From assembly GCA_011391495.1 (NCBI GenBank), contig JAABQK010000003.1, positions 1 through 64,000 on the forward strand: DNA of 64,000 bases. Direction: 5' to 3'. This stretch comes from Hydrogenophaga sp. (GTDB lineage: Bacteria; Pseudomonadota; Gammaproteobacteria; Burkholderiales; Burkholderiaceae_C). The position numbers were made by a program, and so were the translations under genes. The notes below the pieces were generated by a model, which had not been told where the DNA came from, searched no databases, and saw only the letters and a list, made by a program, of their open reading frames with translations. Below, one piece after another: positions 55,013 to 63,390 of the stretch (positions are counted from its first letter, which is position 1; each line of letters begins with the position of its first letter).

Positions 55013-55089
55013 GGGCCGTTAGCTCAGTTGGTTAGAGCAGAGGACTCATAATCCTTTGGTCGTTGGTTCAAGTCCAACACGGCCTACCA
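55013..55089 (+). tRNA. tRNA with CAU anticodon, probably tRNA-Ile2 (lysidine type)
   Basis: 77 bases with encoded CCA. The acceptor stem GGGCCGT pairs with ACGGCCT (G1-U72 wobble), the anticodon loop is CTCATAA (CAU), and the T arm is GTTGG-TTCAAGT-CCAAC. Discriminator A73. Pairs C4-G69 and C5-G68, plus the TTGGTCG...TGGTTCAAGTCCA tract, match E. coli tRNA-Ile2 better than elongator tRNA-Met, so TilS would convert C34 to lysidine and the tRNA would read AUA. A plain tRNA-Met call is the alternative. Confidence 0.7.
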
Positions 55090-55101
55090 AAAAAACCGTG
55101 C

Positions 55102-55107
55102 TACAAT
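55102..55107 (+). promoter_or_regulatory. Candidate -10 box (TACAAT) of tRNA-Arg
   Basis: TACAAT in the 29-base spacer between the two tRNA genes, 11 bases before tRNA-Arg. It suggests tRNA-Arg has its own start point as well as read-through from the upstream tRNA. Confidence 0.3.
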
Positions 55108-55118
55108 GCAAGGCTTAC

Positions 55119-55195
55119 GCGGCTGTAGCTCAGCTGGATAGAGTACTTGGCTACGAACCAAGGGGTCGTGGGTTCGATTCCTGCCAGCCGCACCA
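55119..55195 (+). tRNA. tRNA-Arg (anticodon ACG)
   Basis: 77 bases with encoded CCA. The acceptor pairs GCGGCTG with CAGCCGC; the D arm is GCTCAGCTGGATAGAGT, the anticodon stem-loop is CTTGG-CTACGAA-CCAAG (ACG, read as ICG), and the T loop is TTCGATT. It lies 29 bases after the preceding tRNA and is followed by a terminator. Confidence 0.95.
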
Positions 55196-55202
55196 AATGA
55201 AT

Positions 55203-55231
55203 AGCCTGCAGCCAAAAGCTGCGGGCTTTTT
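55203..55231 (+). terminator. Rho-independent terminator after the tRNA pair
   Basis: Arms AGCCTGCAGC and GCTGCGGGCT (one G-T wobble) around a 5-base loop, followed by TTTTTC. It lies 7 bases after tRNA-Arg and 26 bases before greB. Confidence 0.85.
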
Positions 55232-55257
55232 CATTTCCAAATTTGACTCCCACCCCG

Positions 55258-55821
55258 ATGAGCAAGGCCTTCACACGCGAATCAGATCGGGACGACGAGG
55301 ATGACGTCCCTGCTGCAGCGCCTGCGCCGGGGGGCAAGAACTACATCACCCGAACCGGTTATGAGCGCTTGCGCAGCGAGTTGTTCACGCTGATGGACGA
55401 AGAACGACCCCGGATCGTTGAAATCGTCCACTGGGCAGCCAGCAATGGCGACCGTTCCGAGAACGGCGACTACCTGTACGGCAAGAAACGCCTGCGTGAA
55501 ATTGACCGCCGGATCCGTTTCCTGACCCGACGGCTGGAGATTGCCGAGGTCGTCGACGCCTCCCTGCACCAGGGGTCAGACCAGGTTTTTTTCGGTGCCA
55601 CTGTGGCCTATGCGGACGACACCGGGCGGGAGACCGCAGTCACCATCCTGGGGGTGGACGAGGCAGACAGTGCCCAGGGGCAGATCAGCTGGGTGTCCCC
55701 GGTGGCCCGCGCCTTGCTGAAGGCGCGCGTGGGTGACGTGGTCAGGCTGGTGGTGCCCGACGGCGCACAGGAGCTGGAAATCCTGTCGGTCACCTACCCG
55801 GCGCCTGAGTGCCGGGCCTGA
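55258..55821 (+). CDS. greB: Transcription elongation factor GreB
   Basis: 187 residues from ATG 55258. An N-terminal extension of about 30 residues, acidic then Pro/Ala-rich, precedes NYITRTGYERLRSEL and the coiled coil with HWAASNGDRSENGDYLYGKKRLREIDRRI in segments, which carries the acidic tip (Asp and Glu of DRSENGDY) that stimulates RNA cleavage by polymerase. The C-terminal FKBP-like domain ends SWVSPVARALLKARVGDVV. The stop abuts the convergent spoT stop. Confidence 0.93.
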   Translation: MSKAFTRESDRDDEDDVPAAAPAPGGKNYITRTGYERLRSELFTLMDEERPRIVEIVHWAASNGDRSENGDYLYGKKRLREIDRRIRFLTRRLEIAEVVDASLHQGSDQVFFGATVAYADDTGRETAVTILGVDEADSAQGQISWVSPVARALLKARVGDVVRLVVPDGAQELEILSVTYPAPECRA

Positions 55822-58080
55822 TCAGTTTTTGGCGGGCTTGAAGCGTTGGGCCTTCAGGACCGAGGCGGTGCGCTTGAGGCTGCGCAACACCTCGGCCAGG
55901 TGCTGACGATCGCGAACCGCGACCGTGAACCGGATATCGGTGGCTGTCTGTGCAGGCTCTTCCCCCATGTCCACATGGGTGATGTCGGCTTCCGCCGAAG
56001 CGATGGCGGACGCCACGCGCGCGAGCACGCCTTTGCCATTGGTGACCGTCACAACAACCACGGTCTCGAAAGGCCGGACCGGCTCGTCCGCCCACTCCAC
56101 TTCCAGGAAGCGCTCGCTGTCACGCAGCAACAGCCTTTTTCCGGTTGGGCAGTCGTCTGCATGCACGATCAGCCCCTCACCCCGACCGAGGTAGCCCACA
56201 ATCCGGTCCCCCGGAATCGGCTTGCAACAGGGCGCGTATTGCACCGACAGGCCCTCACTGCCGTCCAGTGTGACCACACCCTGGGCCAGTGACTCGTCCC
56301 GCCCGCTGGCGTAGCGCTCTGTGCTGATGAGCAGGGCATCGGGTTTGAGGCCAGTTTCCGAGAGCAGAACGGCGAGCTTCTTGCCGACCATGCTCGCGAT
56401 GCGCCTGCCCATGCCGATGTCGGCCAGCAGTTCGCTGCGGGTCTTGCTGCCGGTGAAGCGCAGCAGCTTTTCCCAGGTCGCCTTGTACGCTCCGACTTCG
56501 GCGGGCAGTGTGGCTATGCCCTCGGAGCGAAGTGCCTGCGTGAGCATGCGCTCCCCCAGTTCGTGGGACTTTTCCTGGGCCATCGTTTTGAGGTGGTGCC
56601 GGATCTTCGATCGCGCCCGACCGGTCTTCACAAACGACAACCAGGCCGGGTTCGGTTCGCCGGTTTCACTGGTCACGATTTCCACCACGTCACCGTTGTT
56701 GAGCTCGGTACGCAGCGGTCGCTGTTCACCGTTGATGCGTGCCGATATTGCCCGGTTGCCCACGCCGCTGTGGATGGCGTAGGCGAAGTCCATCACGGTG
56801 GCGCCCCGCGGCAGCGCCAGGATCTTGCTCTTGGGGGTGAACACATAGACCGCATCCGGGAACAGGTCGATCTTGACGTGGTCCCAGAACTCGGAGGCAT
56901 CGTGGGTTTCTTGCTGGATGTCCAGCAGCGACTGCAGCCATTGCGTTCCCAGCCGCTGCGAGGTGTCACTGTTGGGCTCGCTCGCCTTGTAGAGCCAGTG
57001 GGCTGCCACGCCCGATTCGGCCACCACGTCCATGGCATGGGTGCGCAGTTGGAATTCGATGTTGGTGCCGAAAGGTCCGATCAGCGTCGTGTGCAGGGAC
57101 TGGTAGCCATTGACTTTCGGGATCGCCACGTAGTCACGAAACTTGCCGGGCACCGGCTTGTAGAGCTGGTGCAGGATGCCCAGGCCGGTGTAGCAATCGC
57201 TCAGCTCGGGCACGATGATGCGAAAGCCGTAGATGTCGGTCACCTGCGAAAACGACAGGTGTTTGTTGTCCATCTTGCGGTAGACCGAGTACAGCGTTTT
57301 TTCGCGCCCCAGGATGCGGACCTGCATGCCATGGCGCGCAAACGCGGCCTCTGCCTCGTGTTGGACCCGGGTGATCAGGTCCTTGCGGCGCGTGCGCGAC
57401 TTGTTGAGCGCCTTGGAAAGCACCTCGTATCGCCAGGGATGAAGGAAGCGGAATGCAAGGTCCTGCAGTTCGCGGTAGGTGAAATTCAGACCCAGCCGAT
57501 GGGCAATCGGAGCGTAGATCTCCAGGGTTTCGCTGCTGATGCGCTGCCACTTGTTGCGCGGCATGTCGCCCATGGTGCGCATGTTGTGCGTGCGGTCGGC
57601 CAGCTTGACCAGGATGACGCGCACGTCCTTGGCCATGGCCAGCAGCATTTTCCGGAACGACTCGGCCTGGTTTTGTTCTCGGGTGTCGAACTCGAGCTTG
57701 TCCAGCTTGGTCAGTCCGTCCACCAGTTCGGCCACCGGAGCGCCGAATCGTTCCACCAGGTCTTCCTTGGTCACACCACAGTCTTCTATGGCGTCGTGCA
57801 TCAGCGCCGCCATCAGGGCCTGGGCATCGAGTTTCCATTCGGCGCACTGGGCAGCGACTGCGATCGGGTGGGTGATGTAGGGGTCGCCGTTCTTGCGCAG
57901 TTGACCCAGGTGGGCCTGGTCGGCAAACCGGTAGGCCTGGCGGACGCTTTCAATGTCCGCTGCACCCAGGTAGTCCAGCTTGCCCACCAGCGCCGCGAAA
58001 CTGGCTGCAGCCGCACTGTCCGCTGGATGTGCCTGTGCTTCAGCGGTGGGCGTGGTGCCAGGATCGGGCGCGATGATCAT
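55822..58080 (-). CDS. spoT: Bifunctional (p)ppGpp synthetase/hydrolase SpoT (RelA/SpoT family)
   Basis: 752 residues. The HD hydrolase domain is intact (His71 in YITHPIAVA; His95-Asp96 in MHDAIED). The synthetase domain has DIYGFRIIVPELSDCY and KVNGYQSLHTTLIGPFG in segments; the TGS domain is VYVFTPKSKILALPRGATVMD in parts; a conserved CCKPIPGD stretch and a C-terminal ACT domain follow. It makes and degrades the stringent-response alarmone. It lies downstream of rpoZ but is separated from it by a terminator. Confidence 0.95.
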   Translation of the reverse strand: MIIAPDPGTTPTAEAQAHPADSAAAASFAALVGKLDYLGAADIESVRQAYRFADQAHLGQLRKNGDPYITHPIAVAAQCAEWKLDAQALMAALMHDAIEDCGVTKEDLVERFGAPVAELVDGLTKLDKLEFDTREQNQAESFRKMLLAMAKDVRVILVKLADRTHNMRTMGDMPRNKWQRISSETLEIYAPIAHRLGLNFTYRELQDLAFRFLHPWRYEVLSKALNKSRTRRKDLITRVQHEAEAAFARHGMQVRILGREKTLYSVYRKMDNKHLSFSQVTDIYGFRIIVPELSDCYTGLGILHQLYKPVPGKFRDYVAIPKVNGYQSLHTTLIGPFGTNIEFQLRTHAMDVVAESGVAAHWLYKASEPNSDTSQRLGTQWLQSLLDIQQETHDASEFWDHVKIDLFPDAVYVFTPKSKILALPRGATVMDFAYAIHSGVGNRAISARINGEQRPLRTELNNGDVVEIVTSETGEPNPAWLSFVKTGRARSKIRHHLKTMAQEKSHELGERMLTQALRSEGIATLPAEVGAYKATWEKLLRFTGSKTRSELLADIGMGRRIASMVGKKLAVLLSETGLKPDALLISTERYASGRDESLAQGVVTLDGSEGLSVQYAPCCKPIPGDRIVGYLGRGEGLIVHADDCPTGKRLLLRDSERFLEVEWADEPVRPFETVVVVTVTNGKGVLARVASAIASAEADITHVDMGEEPAQTATDIRFTVAVRDRQHLAEVLRSLKRTASVLKAQRFKPAKN

Positions 58081-58166
58081 CCCTGTACTTTAGCGCGAGA
58101 CGGGTGGGTGCGCAGGCTCTGCAGGCGTCCGGGCAGCGCTCGCCCACCAACAGCGCTAGCTGGAGG

Positions 58167-58193
58167 CGAAAAAAAACACCGCGATGCGGTGTT
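58167..58193 (-). terminator. Rho-independent terminator of rpoZ
   Basis: Arms AACACCGC and GCGGTGTT with a 3-base loop; on the minus strand the stem leads into a run of T. It stands 26 bases after the rpoZ stop and before the spoT start. Confidence 0.85.
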
Positions 58194-58218
58194 CTTTTGG
58201 CGCCCGGTAGAAACCGGA

Positions 58219-58422
58219 TCAGAGAGGGACCTTCTTCAGCATTTCCAAGCCAATCTTGCCCTCGGCGATTTCGCGCAAGGCGGTCACGCCAGGCTTGTTC
58301 TTGCTCTCGATCTTGGGAGCATGGCCCTGGCTGAGCATGCGGGCGCGGTAGGTTGCGGCCAACACGAGCTGAAAGCGGTTGGGAATCTTTTCCAGACAAT
58401 CTTCGACGGTGATGCGTGCCAT
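58219..58422 (-). CDS. rpoZ: DNA-directed RNA polymerase subunit omega
   Basis: 67 residues from ATG 58422: [20 protein letters not shown] is the standard start, followed by [10 protein letters not shown] and [18 protein letters not shown]. Omega helps assemble RNA polymerase and forms part of the ppGpp site. It follows gmk by 28 bases. Confidence 0.95.
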   Translation of the reverse strand: MARITVEDCLEKIPNRFQLVLAATYRARMLSQGHAPKIESKNKPGVTALREIAEGKIGLEMLKKVPL

Positions 58423-58450
58423 GTGCGGGCTCCAGGATGTGTGCGGTGAA

Positions 58451-59071
58451 TCAGTGGATGTTGAGCGCGCTGAAGGTATCGCTGCGGGCGATACGCTGGG
58501 CGGCAAACTTGAGCCGCTGGGCATGGACGATGGCCTTGAGATCAAACAAGGCCCGCTCGAACAACTCGTTAATTATAACGAAGTCGAACTCCCGGGCATG
58601 GGCCATCTCGGTGGCTGCGTTCTGCAGTCGCAGTTCAATCACATCGGCGCTGTCCTCGGCGCGGCGCTCCAGGCGGGAGCGAAGCTCTTCCCAACTGGGC
58701 GGCAATATGAACACCAGCACCGCATTCGGAAAGATGCGCTTGACCTGGACGGCGCCCTGGAAGTCAATTTCCAGCACCACGTCGGCCCCCTGGGCCATCC
58801 GCTGCTCAATGGCCTGCTTGGAGGTCCCGTAGCGGTTGCCATGCACCATGGCCCATTCCAGAAAGGCACCCTGAATGACCATCTGGTCGAAGGTTTCCTT
58901 GCTGACGAAGTAGTACTCCCGTCCATGCAGTTCCTGGCCCCGAGGCGGGCGGGTGGTGTGCGAAACCGAGGGAACGACGCGCGAGTCCAGTTCCATCAGC
59001 GCTTTCACGAGGCTGGATTTTCCAGCCCCGCTGGGGGCCGCGACGACAAACAGGTTTCCGGGGTATTCCAT
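58451..59071 (-). CDS. gmk: Guanylate kinase
   Basis: 206 residues from ATG 59071 (a GTG two codons earlier is possible). The P-loop is [17 protein letters not shown], with [20 protein letters not shown], and [12 protein letters not shown] as the GMP and ATP sites. It phosphorylates GMP to GDP. It sits between yicC and rpoZ. Confidence 0.96.
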   Translation of the reverse strand: MEYPGNLFVVAAPSGAGKSSLVKALMELDSRVVPSVSHTTRPPRGQELHGREYYFVSKETFDQMVIQGAFLEWAMVHGNRYGTSKQAIEQRMAQGADVVLEIDFQGAVQVKRIFPNAVLVFILPPSWEELRSRLERRAEDSADVIELRLQNAATEMAHAREFDFVIINELFERALFDLKAIVHAQRLKFAAQRIARSDTFSALNIH

Positions 59072-59083
59072 GGGCACTTGGTG

Positions 59084-60037
59084 TTATTCGATGTTCTGGA
59101 CCTGCTCGCGCATCTGCTCGATGAGCACCTTCATGTCCACAGAAATGCGGGTGATCTCCAGATTCGATGATTTTGAACCCAGGGTGTTGGCTTCGCGGTG
59201 CAGTTCCTGAATCAGGAAGTCCAGCCGCTTGCCCACCTCGGCCCCCTTGTTCAGCAGGCGCTCGATCTCGCTCAGGTGAGAGTCCAGCCGGGTGAGTTCT
59301 TCTGCCACATCGATGCGGATGGCGAAGGCAGTCGCCTCGGTGAGGGCACGGTCCTTGGCCATGTCGCTGGTGATCGCATTGCCCAGGCTGGCTGACGCAC
59401 CGCCCACTGCGGCCGCGGCCGAGGCCCCCAGTGCTTCGTTCCAGCGGTCGATGAAGCGCTGGCGCTGCTGGGCGACCAGCTGTGGAATCAGGGGCTGGGC
59501 GTCTTTGGCCAGCTGGCGCAGCTGCTTGAGCCGGTCGAGCAACATGTCGGCCAGTCGCTGGCCTTCGCGCTCACGAGCGGCCAGCAGACCGTCGAGCCCG
59601 GTCTGGGCCAGTTCGACCAGGGTTTCATGGAGTTGACCAGGGTTGCCCGGCTGGCGTGCCGTCAACTGCAGCACCTCGGCGACAGACAGAGGCGCGGCGG
59701 TGGGTAACCAGGCGCGCACGTTGTCCTGCAGCCCTACGAGCTTCTGCAGTTCGAGTGCGGTCGGGGAGCGTGGTCCGGCATCGGCACGGCCTTCAATCCA
59801 GGCGCGTACCTCCACCTTGCCGCGCTTGAGGGAGGAAGTCAGCATTTCCCGCAGTGCGGGTTCTGTGCCACGCAGGTCGTCCGCCAGCTTGAACGTGAGA
59901 TCGAGAAAGCGGCTGTTGACCGAGCGGATTTCCACACCCAGGACAGGTTTGATATCCCGTCCCGGCTCGCTGGCGTTTGCGGCTGCAGCCCCGCCGGTGC
60001 TGGCCGTGGCGTAGCCGGTCATGCTGTAAACTGCCAT
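59084..60037 (-). CDS. yicC: YicC family endoribonuclease-like protein
   Basis: 317 residues from ATG 60037. MAVYSMTGYA at the start, GVEIRSVNSRFLDLTFKL, and the C-terminal DUF1732 part with RLDSHLSEIERLL and KRLDFLIQELHREANTLGSKSS in segments. YicC proteins are linked to stationary-phase growth and RNA decay. An Ala-rich insert near residues 12-25 lengthens the family's usual N-terminus. It is the first gene of yicC-gmk-rpoZ and diverges from the kinase gene. Confidence 0.92.
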   Translation of the reverse strand: MAVYSMTGYATASTGGAAAANASEPGRDIKPVLGVEIRSVNSRFLDLTFKLADDLRGTEPALREMLTSSLKRGKVEVRAWIEGRADAGPRSPTALELQKLVGLQDNVRAWLPTAAPLSVAEVLQLTARQPGNPGQLHETLVELAQTGLDGLLAAREREGQRLADMLLDRLKQLRQLAKDAQPLIPQLVAQQRQRFIDRWNEALGASAAAAVGGASASLGNAITSDMAKDRALTEATAFAIRIDVAEELTRLDSHLSEIERLLNKGAEVGKRLDFLIQELHREANTLGSKSSNLEITRISVDMKVLIEQMREQVQNIE

Positions 60038-60098
60038 TGAGCTGTGTCCCATCAGGTTGAGTGGTCCAAAACAAGGCGTTCCGGAACCGATCCGAATT

Positions 60099-61106
60099 AT
60101 GTCAAAGGTCAAACCCGCCCCGCTGCCACCGGACACCGTCATCGGTGGCTACCGCATTGTCCGCAAGCTGGCCGCCGGGGGTTTTGGCGTCGTGTATCTG
60201 GCGGTGGACACCGAAGGCCAGCAGGTCGCAGTGAAGGAATACCTGCCATCATCGCTCGCTTCGCGTGGCCCGGGCGAGTTGTTGCCGCAGGTACAGCCCG
60301 AAAAACTGTCGCTTTACCGTCTGGGTCTCAAGAGCTTCTTTGAAGAGGGGCGCGCACTGGCGCAGATCTCGCACGCCTCGGTGGTCAGCGTGCTCAATTT
60401 CTTCCGCGAGAACGAGACCGTCTACATGGTGATGAACTACCTGGAGGGGGCGTCCCTGCAGGAATTCATCATCACGGCGCGCGAACTCAAGAAGCAGAAG
60501 GTGTTCCGTGAGTCCACCATCCGCTCTCTGTACGACGAAGTCCTGAGGGGCTTGCGCATCGTGCACCAGCACAAGATGCTGCATCTGGACATCAAGCCTG
60601 CCAACATCTTCGTGACCGACGACAACCGGTCGGTGCTGATCGACTTCGGTGCGGCGCGTGAGGTGCTCAGCAAGGAAGGCAATTTCATCCGTCCGATGTA
60701 CACGCCCGGTTTTGCTGCGCCCGAGATGTACCGGCGAGATTCCTCCATGGGGCCATGGACCGATATCTACGCCATTGGCGCCTGCATCTACGCCAGCATG
60801 CAGGGCTACCCGCCCAACGACGCGCCCCAGCGACTGGAAAAAGACCGGCTGTCGCTCGCGCTCTCCCGCCTGCGCGGTGTGTACTCCGACAATCTCATCG
60901 AAGTGGTGGAATGGTGCATGTCGCTTGATCCGCTGTCGCGTCCGCAGTCGGTCTTTGCTCTGCAGAAAGAGCTGAGCCGGGAGACGGAGCGCAGCTATAC
61001 CAAGCTGACGGTGGCCGAGAAAATGCGATTGCAGTTCGACAACATCGTGTCGGACAACAAGAAGTCGCCGCGCCGCTCCACTGCACCCGGGACCAAGTTT
61101 CGATGA
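60099..61106 (+). CDS. Serine/threonine protein kinase (Hanks type)
   Basis: 335 residues from ATG 60099. Gly loop LAAGGFGVVYLA, Lys46 in VAVKEYLP, the catalytic loop LHLDIKPANIFV (HLD in place of HRD; Asp164), DFG at 182-184 and APEMY. No transmembrane helix or extracellular domain follows; the chain ends soon after the kinase fold. The gene overlaps the PP2C phosphatase gene by 4 bases, forming a kinase-phosphatase pair with unknown targets, in a setting (yicC-gmk, rph-rdgB) shared by many betaproteobacteria. Confidence 0.92.
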   Translation: MSKVKPAPLPPDTVIGGYRIVRKLAAGGFGVVYLAVDTEGQQVAVKEYLPSSLASRGPGELLPQVQPEKLSLYRLGLKSFFEEGRALAQISHASVVSVLNFFRENETVYMVMNYLEGASLQEFIITARELKKQKVFRESTIRSLYDEVLRGLRIVHQHKMLHLDIKPANIFVTDDNRSVLIDFGAAREVLSKEGNFIRPMYTPGFAAPEMYRRDSSMGPWTDIYAIGACIYASMQGYPPNDAPQRLEKDRLSLALSRLRGVYSDNLIEVVEWCMSLDPLSRPQSVFALQKELSRETERSYTKLTVAEKMRLQFDNIVSDNKKSPRRSTAPGTKFR

Positions 61107-62002
61107 AGTTTTCGGTCTACCAGATCAGTCGCCAGGGTGGCCGCGAGCGCAACGAAGACCGAATGGGCTATGCCTACACCCGTGAGTCCGGGTTGTTCGT
61201 GCTGGCCGATGGCATGGGAGGCCACCCCGAGGGTGCCATGGCAGCGCAGCTGGCCTTGCAGACCTTTTCCGCCTATTTCCAGAAGGCAGCCAATCCGACG
61301 GTGCGTGAGGTACCCGAATTCCTGTCCAGCGCCACCATGGCTGCGCACCACCAGATCATCCGCTACGCATCTGAAAAGGGCATGCTGGACACGCCGCGCA
61401 CCACGCTGGTGGCTGCCGTGATGGAGCGCAACAACGTGCATTGGGTGCACTGCGGCGATTCCCGGCTTTACATCGTGCGAAACGGCGAACTGCTGACCCG
61501 TACGCGGGATCACTCCTACATGGAGCAGCAGGCGCACCTGGGTCGTGCTACCCAGCACATCAACCGCAACATTCTCTTCACCTGCTTGGGTTCGCCGGCC
61601 AAACCGGTTTTCGACCTGTCGGGACCGGTGCAGCTCCAGCAGGGTGACCGTGTCCTGCTGTGTTCGGACGGTCTCTGGGGCACGGTGCACGATCACGAGA
61701 TCGTGCTGGAACTCTCGCGGCACACGCTGGAGCAGGCGGTACCCGAACTGGTCGAGATGGCGCTCAAGCGCGGCGGCGCACGCTGCGACAACGTGACGGT
61801 GCTGGCCATGGAGTGGGAAACACCCGACGAATTCCAGACCACCCGCGTGTCCACCGAAGACATCGACGATGGCGGGTTCGCGTCCACCATCCAGTCGGGC
61901 GTGCCAGATCCGACCATTGAAGACATGGACGATGAGGCGATCGAGCGTTCGATTGCCGAGATCAACGAAGCGATCCGGCGTACCGCCGAACGCAATTCCT
62001 GA
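61103..62002 (+). CDS. PP2C-family protein phosphatase
   Basis: 299 residues. Metal-binding motifs: [13 protein letters not shown] near the start, [38 protein letters not shown] and [11 protein letters not shown]. It would remove phosphates placed by the upstream kinase. The last 60 residues are acidic ([26 protein letters not shown]) and lie outside the catalytic fold. Confidence 0.92.
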   Translation: MKFSVYQISRQGGRERNEDRMGYAYTRESGLFVLADGMGGHPEGAMAAQLALQTFSAYFQKAANPTVREVPEFLSSATMAAHHQIIRYASEKGMLDTPRTTLVAAVMERNNVHWVHCGDSRLYIVRNGELLTRTRDHSYMEQQAHLGRATQHINRNILFTCLGSPAKPVFDLSGPVQLQQGDRVLLCSDGLWGTVHDHEIVLELSRHTLEQAVPELVEMALKRGGARCDNVTVLAMEWETPDEFQTTRVSTEDIDDGGFASTIQSGVPDPTIEDMDDEAIERSIAEINEAIRRTAERNS

Positions 62003-62012
62003 AGGCATTCCC

Positions 62013-62750
62013 ATGAGCGATTTCATTCGACCCGGCCACCGGGCCGCAGACGCCCTGCGCCCGGTGCGCATCACGCGCGGCTACACCATCCATGCCGAGG
62101 GTTCGGTGCTGATCGAGTTTGGCCACACCAAGGTGCTGTGCACCGCTTCGGTGGAAGAAAAGGTGCCGCCGCACAAGCGTGGCAGTGGCGAGGGCTGGGT
62201 GACCGCCGAATACGGCATGCTGCCGCGCGCCACCCACACGCGCAGCGACCGGGAAGCCGCCAAGGGCAAACAGAGTGGTCGCACGCAGGAAATCCAGCGT
62301 CTGATCGGCCGTTCGCTGCGCGCGGTGTTCGACCTCAAGGCGCTGGGCGAGCGCACCATTTCCCTGGATTGCGACGTGCTGCAGGCCGACGGCGGCACGC
62401 GCACCGCCAGCATCACCGGTGCCTTCGTGGCCGCGCACGATGCGGTGAGCAAGCTGCTGGAAGAGGGCAAGATCGCTGCTTCGCCGATCAAGGACCATGT
62501 GGCGGCCATTTCGGTGGGCATCCTGCATGGCACGCCCTTGCTCGATCTGGAGTACATCGAAGACTCGGCCTGCGATACGGACATGAACGTGGTCATGACC
62601 GGCGCCGGGAACTTCGTCGAAGTCCAGGGAACGGCCGAGGGCGTGGCGTTCAGTCGCAAAGAGATGGACGCCTTGCTGGCACTGGCCGAAAAGGGCGTGG
62701 GTGAACTGGTGGCGCTGCAGAAGCAGAGCCTGGGTCTGCCCTTGGCCTGA
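62013..62750 (+). CDS. rph: Ribonuclease PH
   Basis: 245 residues from ATG 62013. [20 protein letters not shown] opens the fold, with [52 protein letters not shown] and [10 protein letters not shown] as the phosphate and RNA sites. It trims tRNA 3' ends by phosphorolysis. rdgB and hemW follow closely. Confidence 0.96.
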   Translation: MSDFIRPGHRAADALRPVRITRGYTIHAEGSVLIEFGHTKVLCTASVEEKVPPHKRGSGEGWVTAEYGMLPRATHTRSDREAAKGKQSGRTQEIQRLIGRSLRAVFDLKALGERTISLDCDVLQADGGTRTASITGAFVAAHDAVSKLLEEGKIAASPIKDHVAAISVGILHGTPLLDLEYIEDSACDTDMNVVMTGAGNFVEVQGTAEGVAFSRKEMDALLALAEKGVGELVALQKQSLGLPLA

Positions 62751-62766
62751 GGGCCAGGCCGTCCGC

Positions 62767-63390
62767 ATGAAACTGGTTCTCGCTTCCAACAACACCGGCA
62801 AGCTCGCCGAGCTGCAGGCACTGTTCGCGCCGCTGGGTGTGGAGCTGGTGCGCCAGTCCGATCTGGGTATTCCCGAGGCGCCGGAGCCGCACCGCACCTT
62901 CATTGAAAATGCATTGGCCAAGGCTCGCCACGCCTCGCAGATCAGCGGTCTGCCGGCGCTGGCAGACGATGCGGGGCTGTGTGTGGAAGCGTTTGGTGGC
63001 CTGCCTGGTGTGGACACGGCCTACTACGCCACGCAATTTGGATACGAGAAGGGCGATGCCAGCAACGTGCGCGCCCTTCTGGAGCAGCTGGCGGGTCAGT
63101 CCGACCGGCGCGCTGCGTTGGTGAGCACGCTGGTGGCGGTTCGCCGTGCCGACGATCCCGAGCCCCTGGTGGCCACTGGTCGCGCGCCGGGGCTGATCAC
63201 GCAGCAACCGATCGGTGACAACGGCTTCGGTTTCGACCCGGTGATGTACCTGCCCGAATTCGGTCAGACCTTTGCCCAGCTGCCCACCGACGTCAAGAAC
63301 GCCAACAGCCACCGTGGCAAGGCGGCGCGCCAGATGCTGGAACTGATGCGCGAGCGCTGGTTCGCACCGCCGCCGGCCACACGCTCATGA
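62767..63390 (+). CDS. rdgB: XTP/dITP diphosphatase RdgB (Ham1)
   Basis: 207 residues from ATG 62767. KLVLASNNTGKLAEL at the start, ALADDAGLCVEAFGGLPGV, GDNGFGFDPVMYLPE and NSHRGKAARQM are the family motifs. It hydrolyses non-canonical purine triphosphates. Its stop overlaps the hemW start by 4 bases. Confidence 0.95.
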   Translation: MKLVLASNNTGKLAELQALFAPLGVELVRQSDLGIPEAPEPHRTFIENALAKARHASQISGLPALADDAGLCVEAFGGLPGVDTAYYATQFGYEKGDASNVRALLEQLAGQSDRRAALVSTLVAVRRADDPEPLVATGRAPGLITQQPIGDNGFGFDPVMYLPEFGQTFAQLPTDVKNANSHRGKAARQMLELMRERWFAPPPATRS

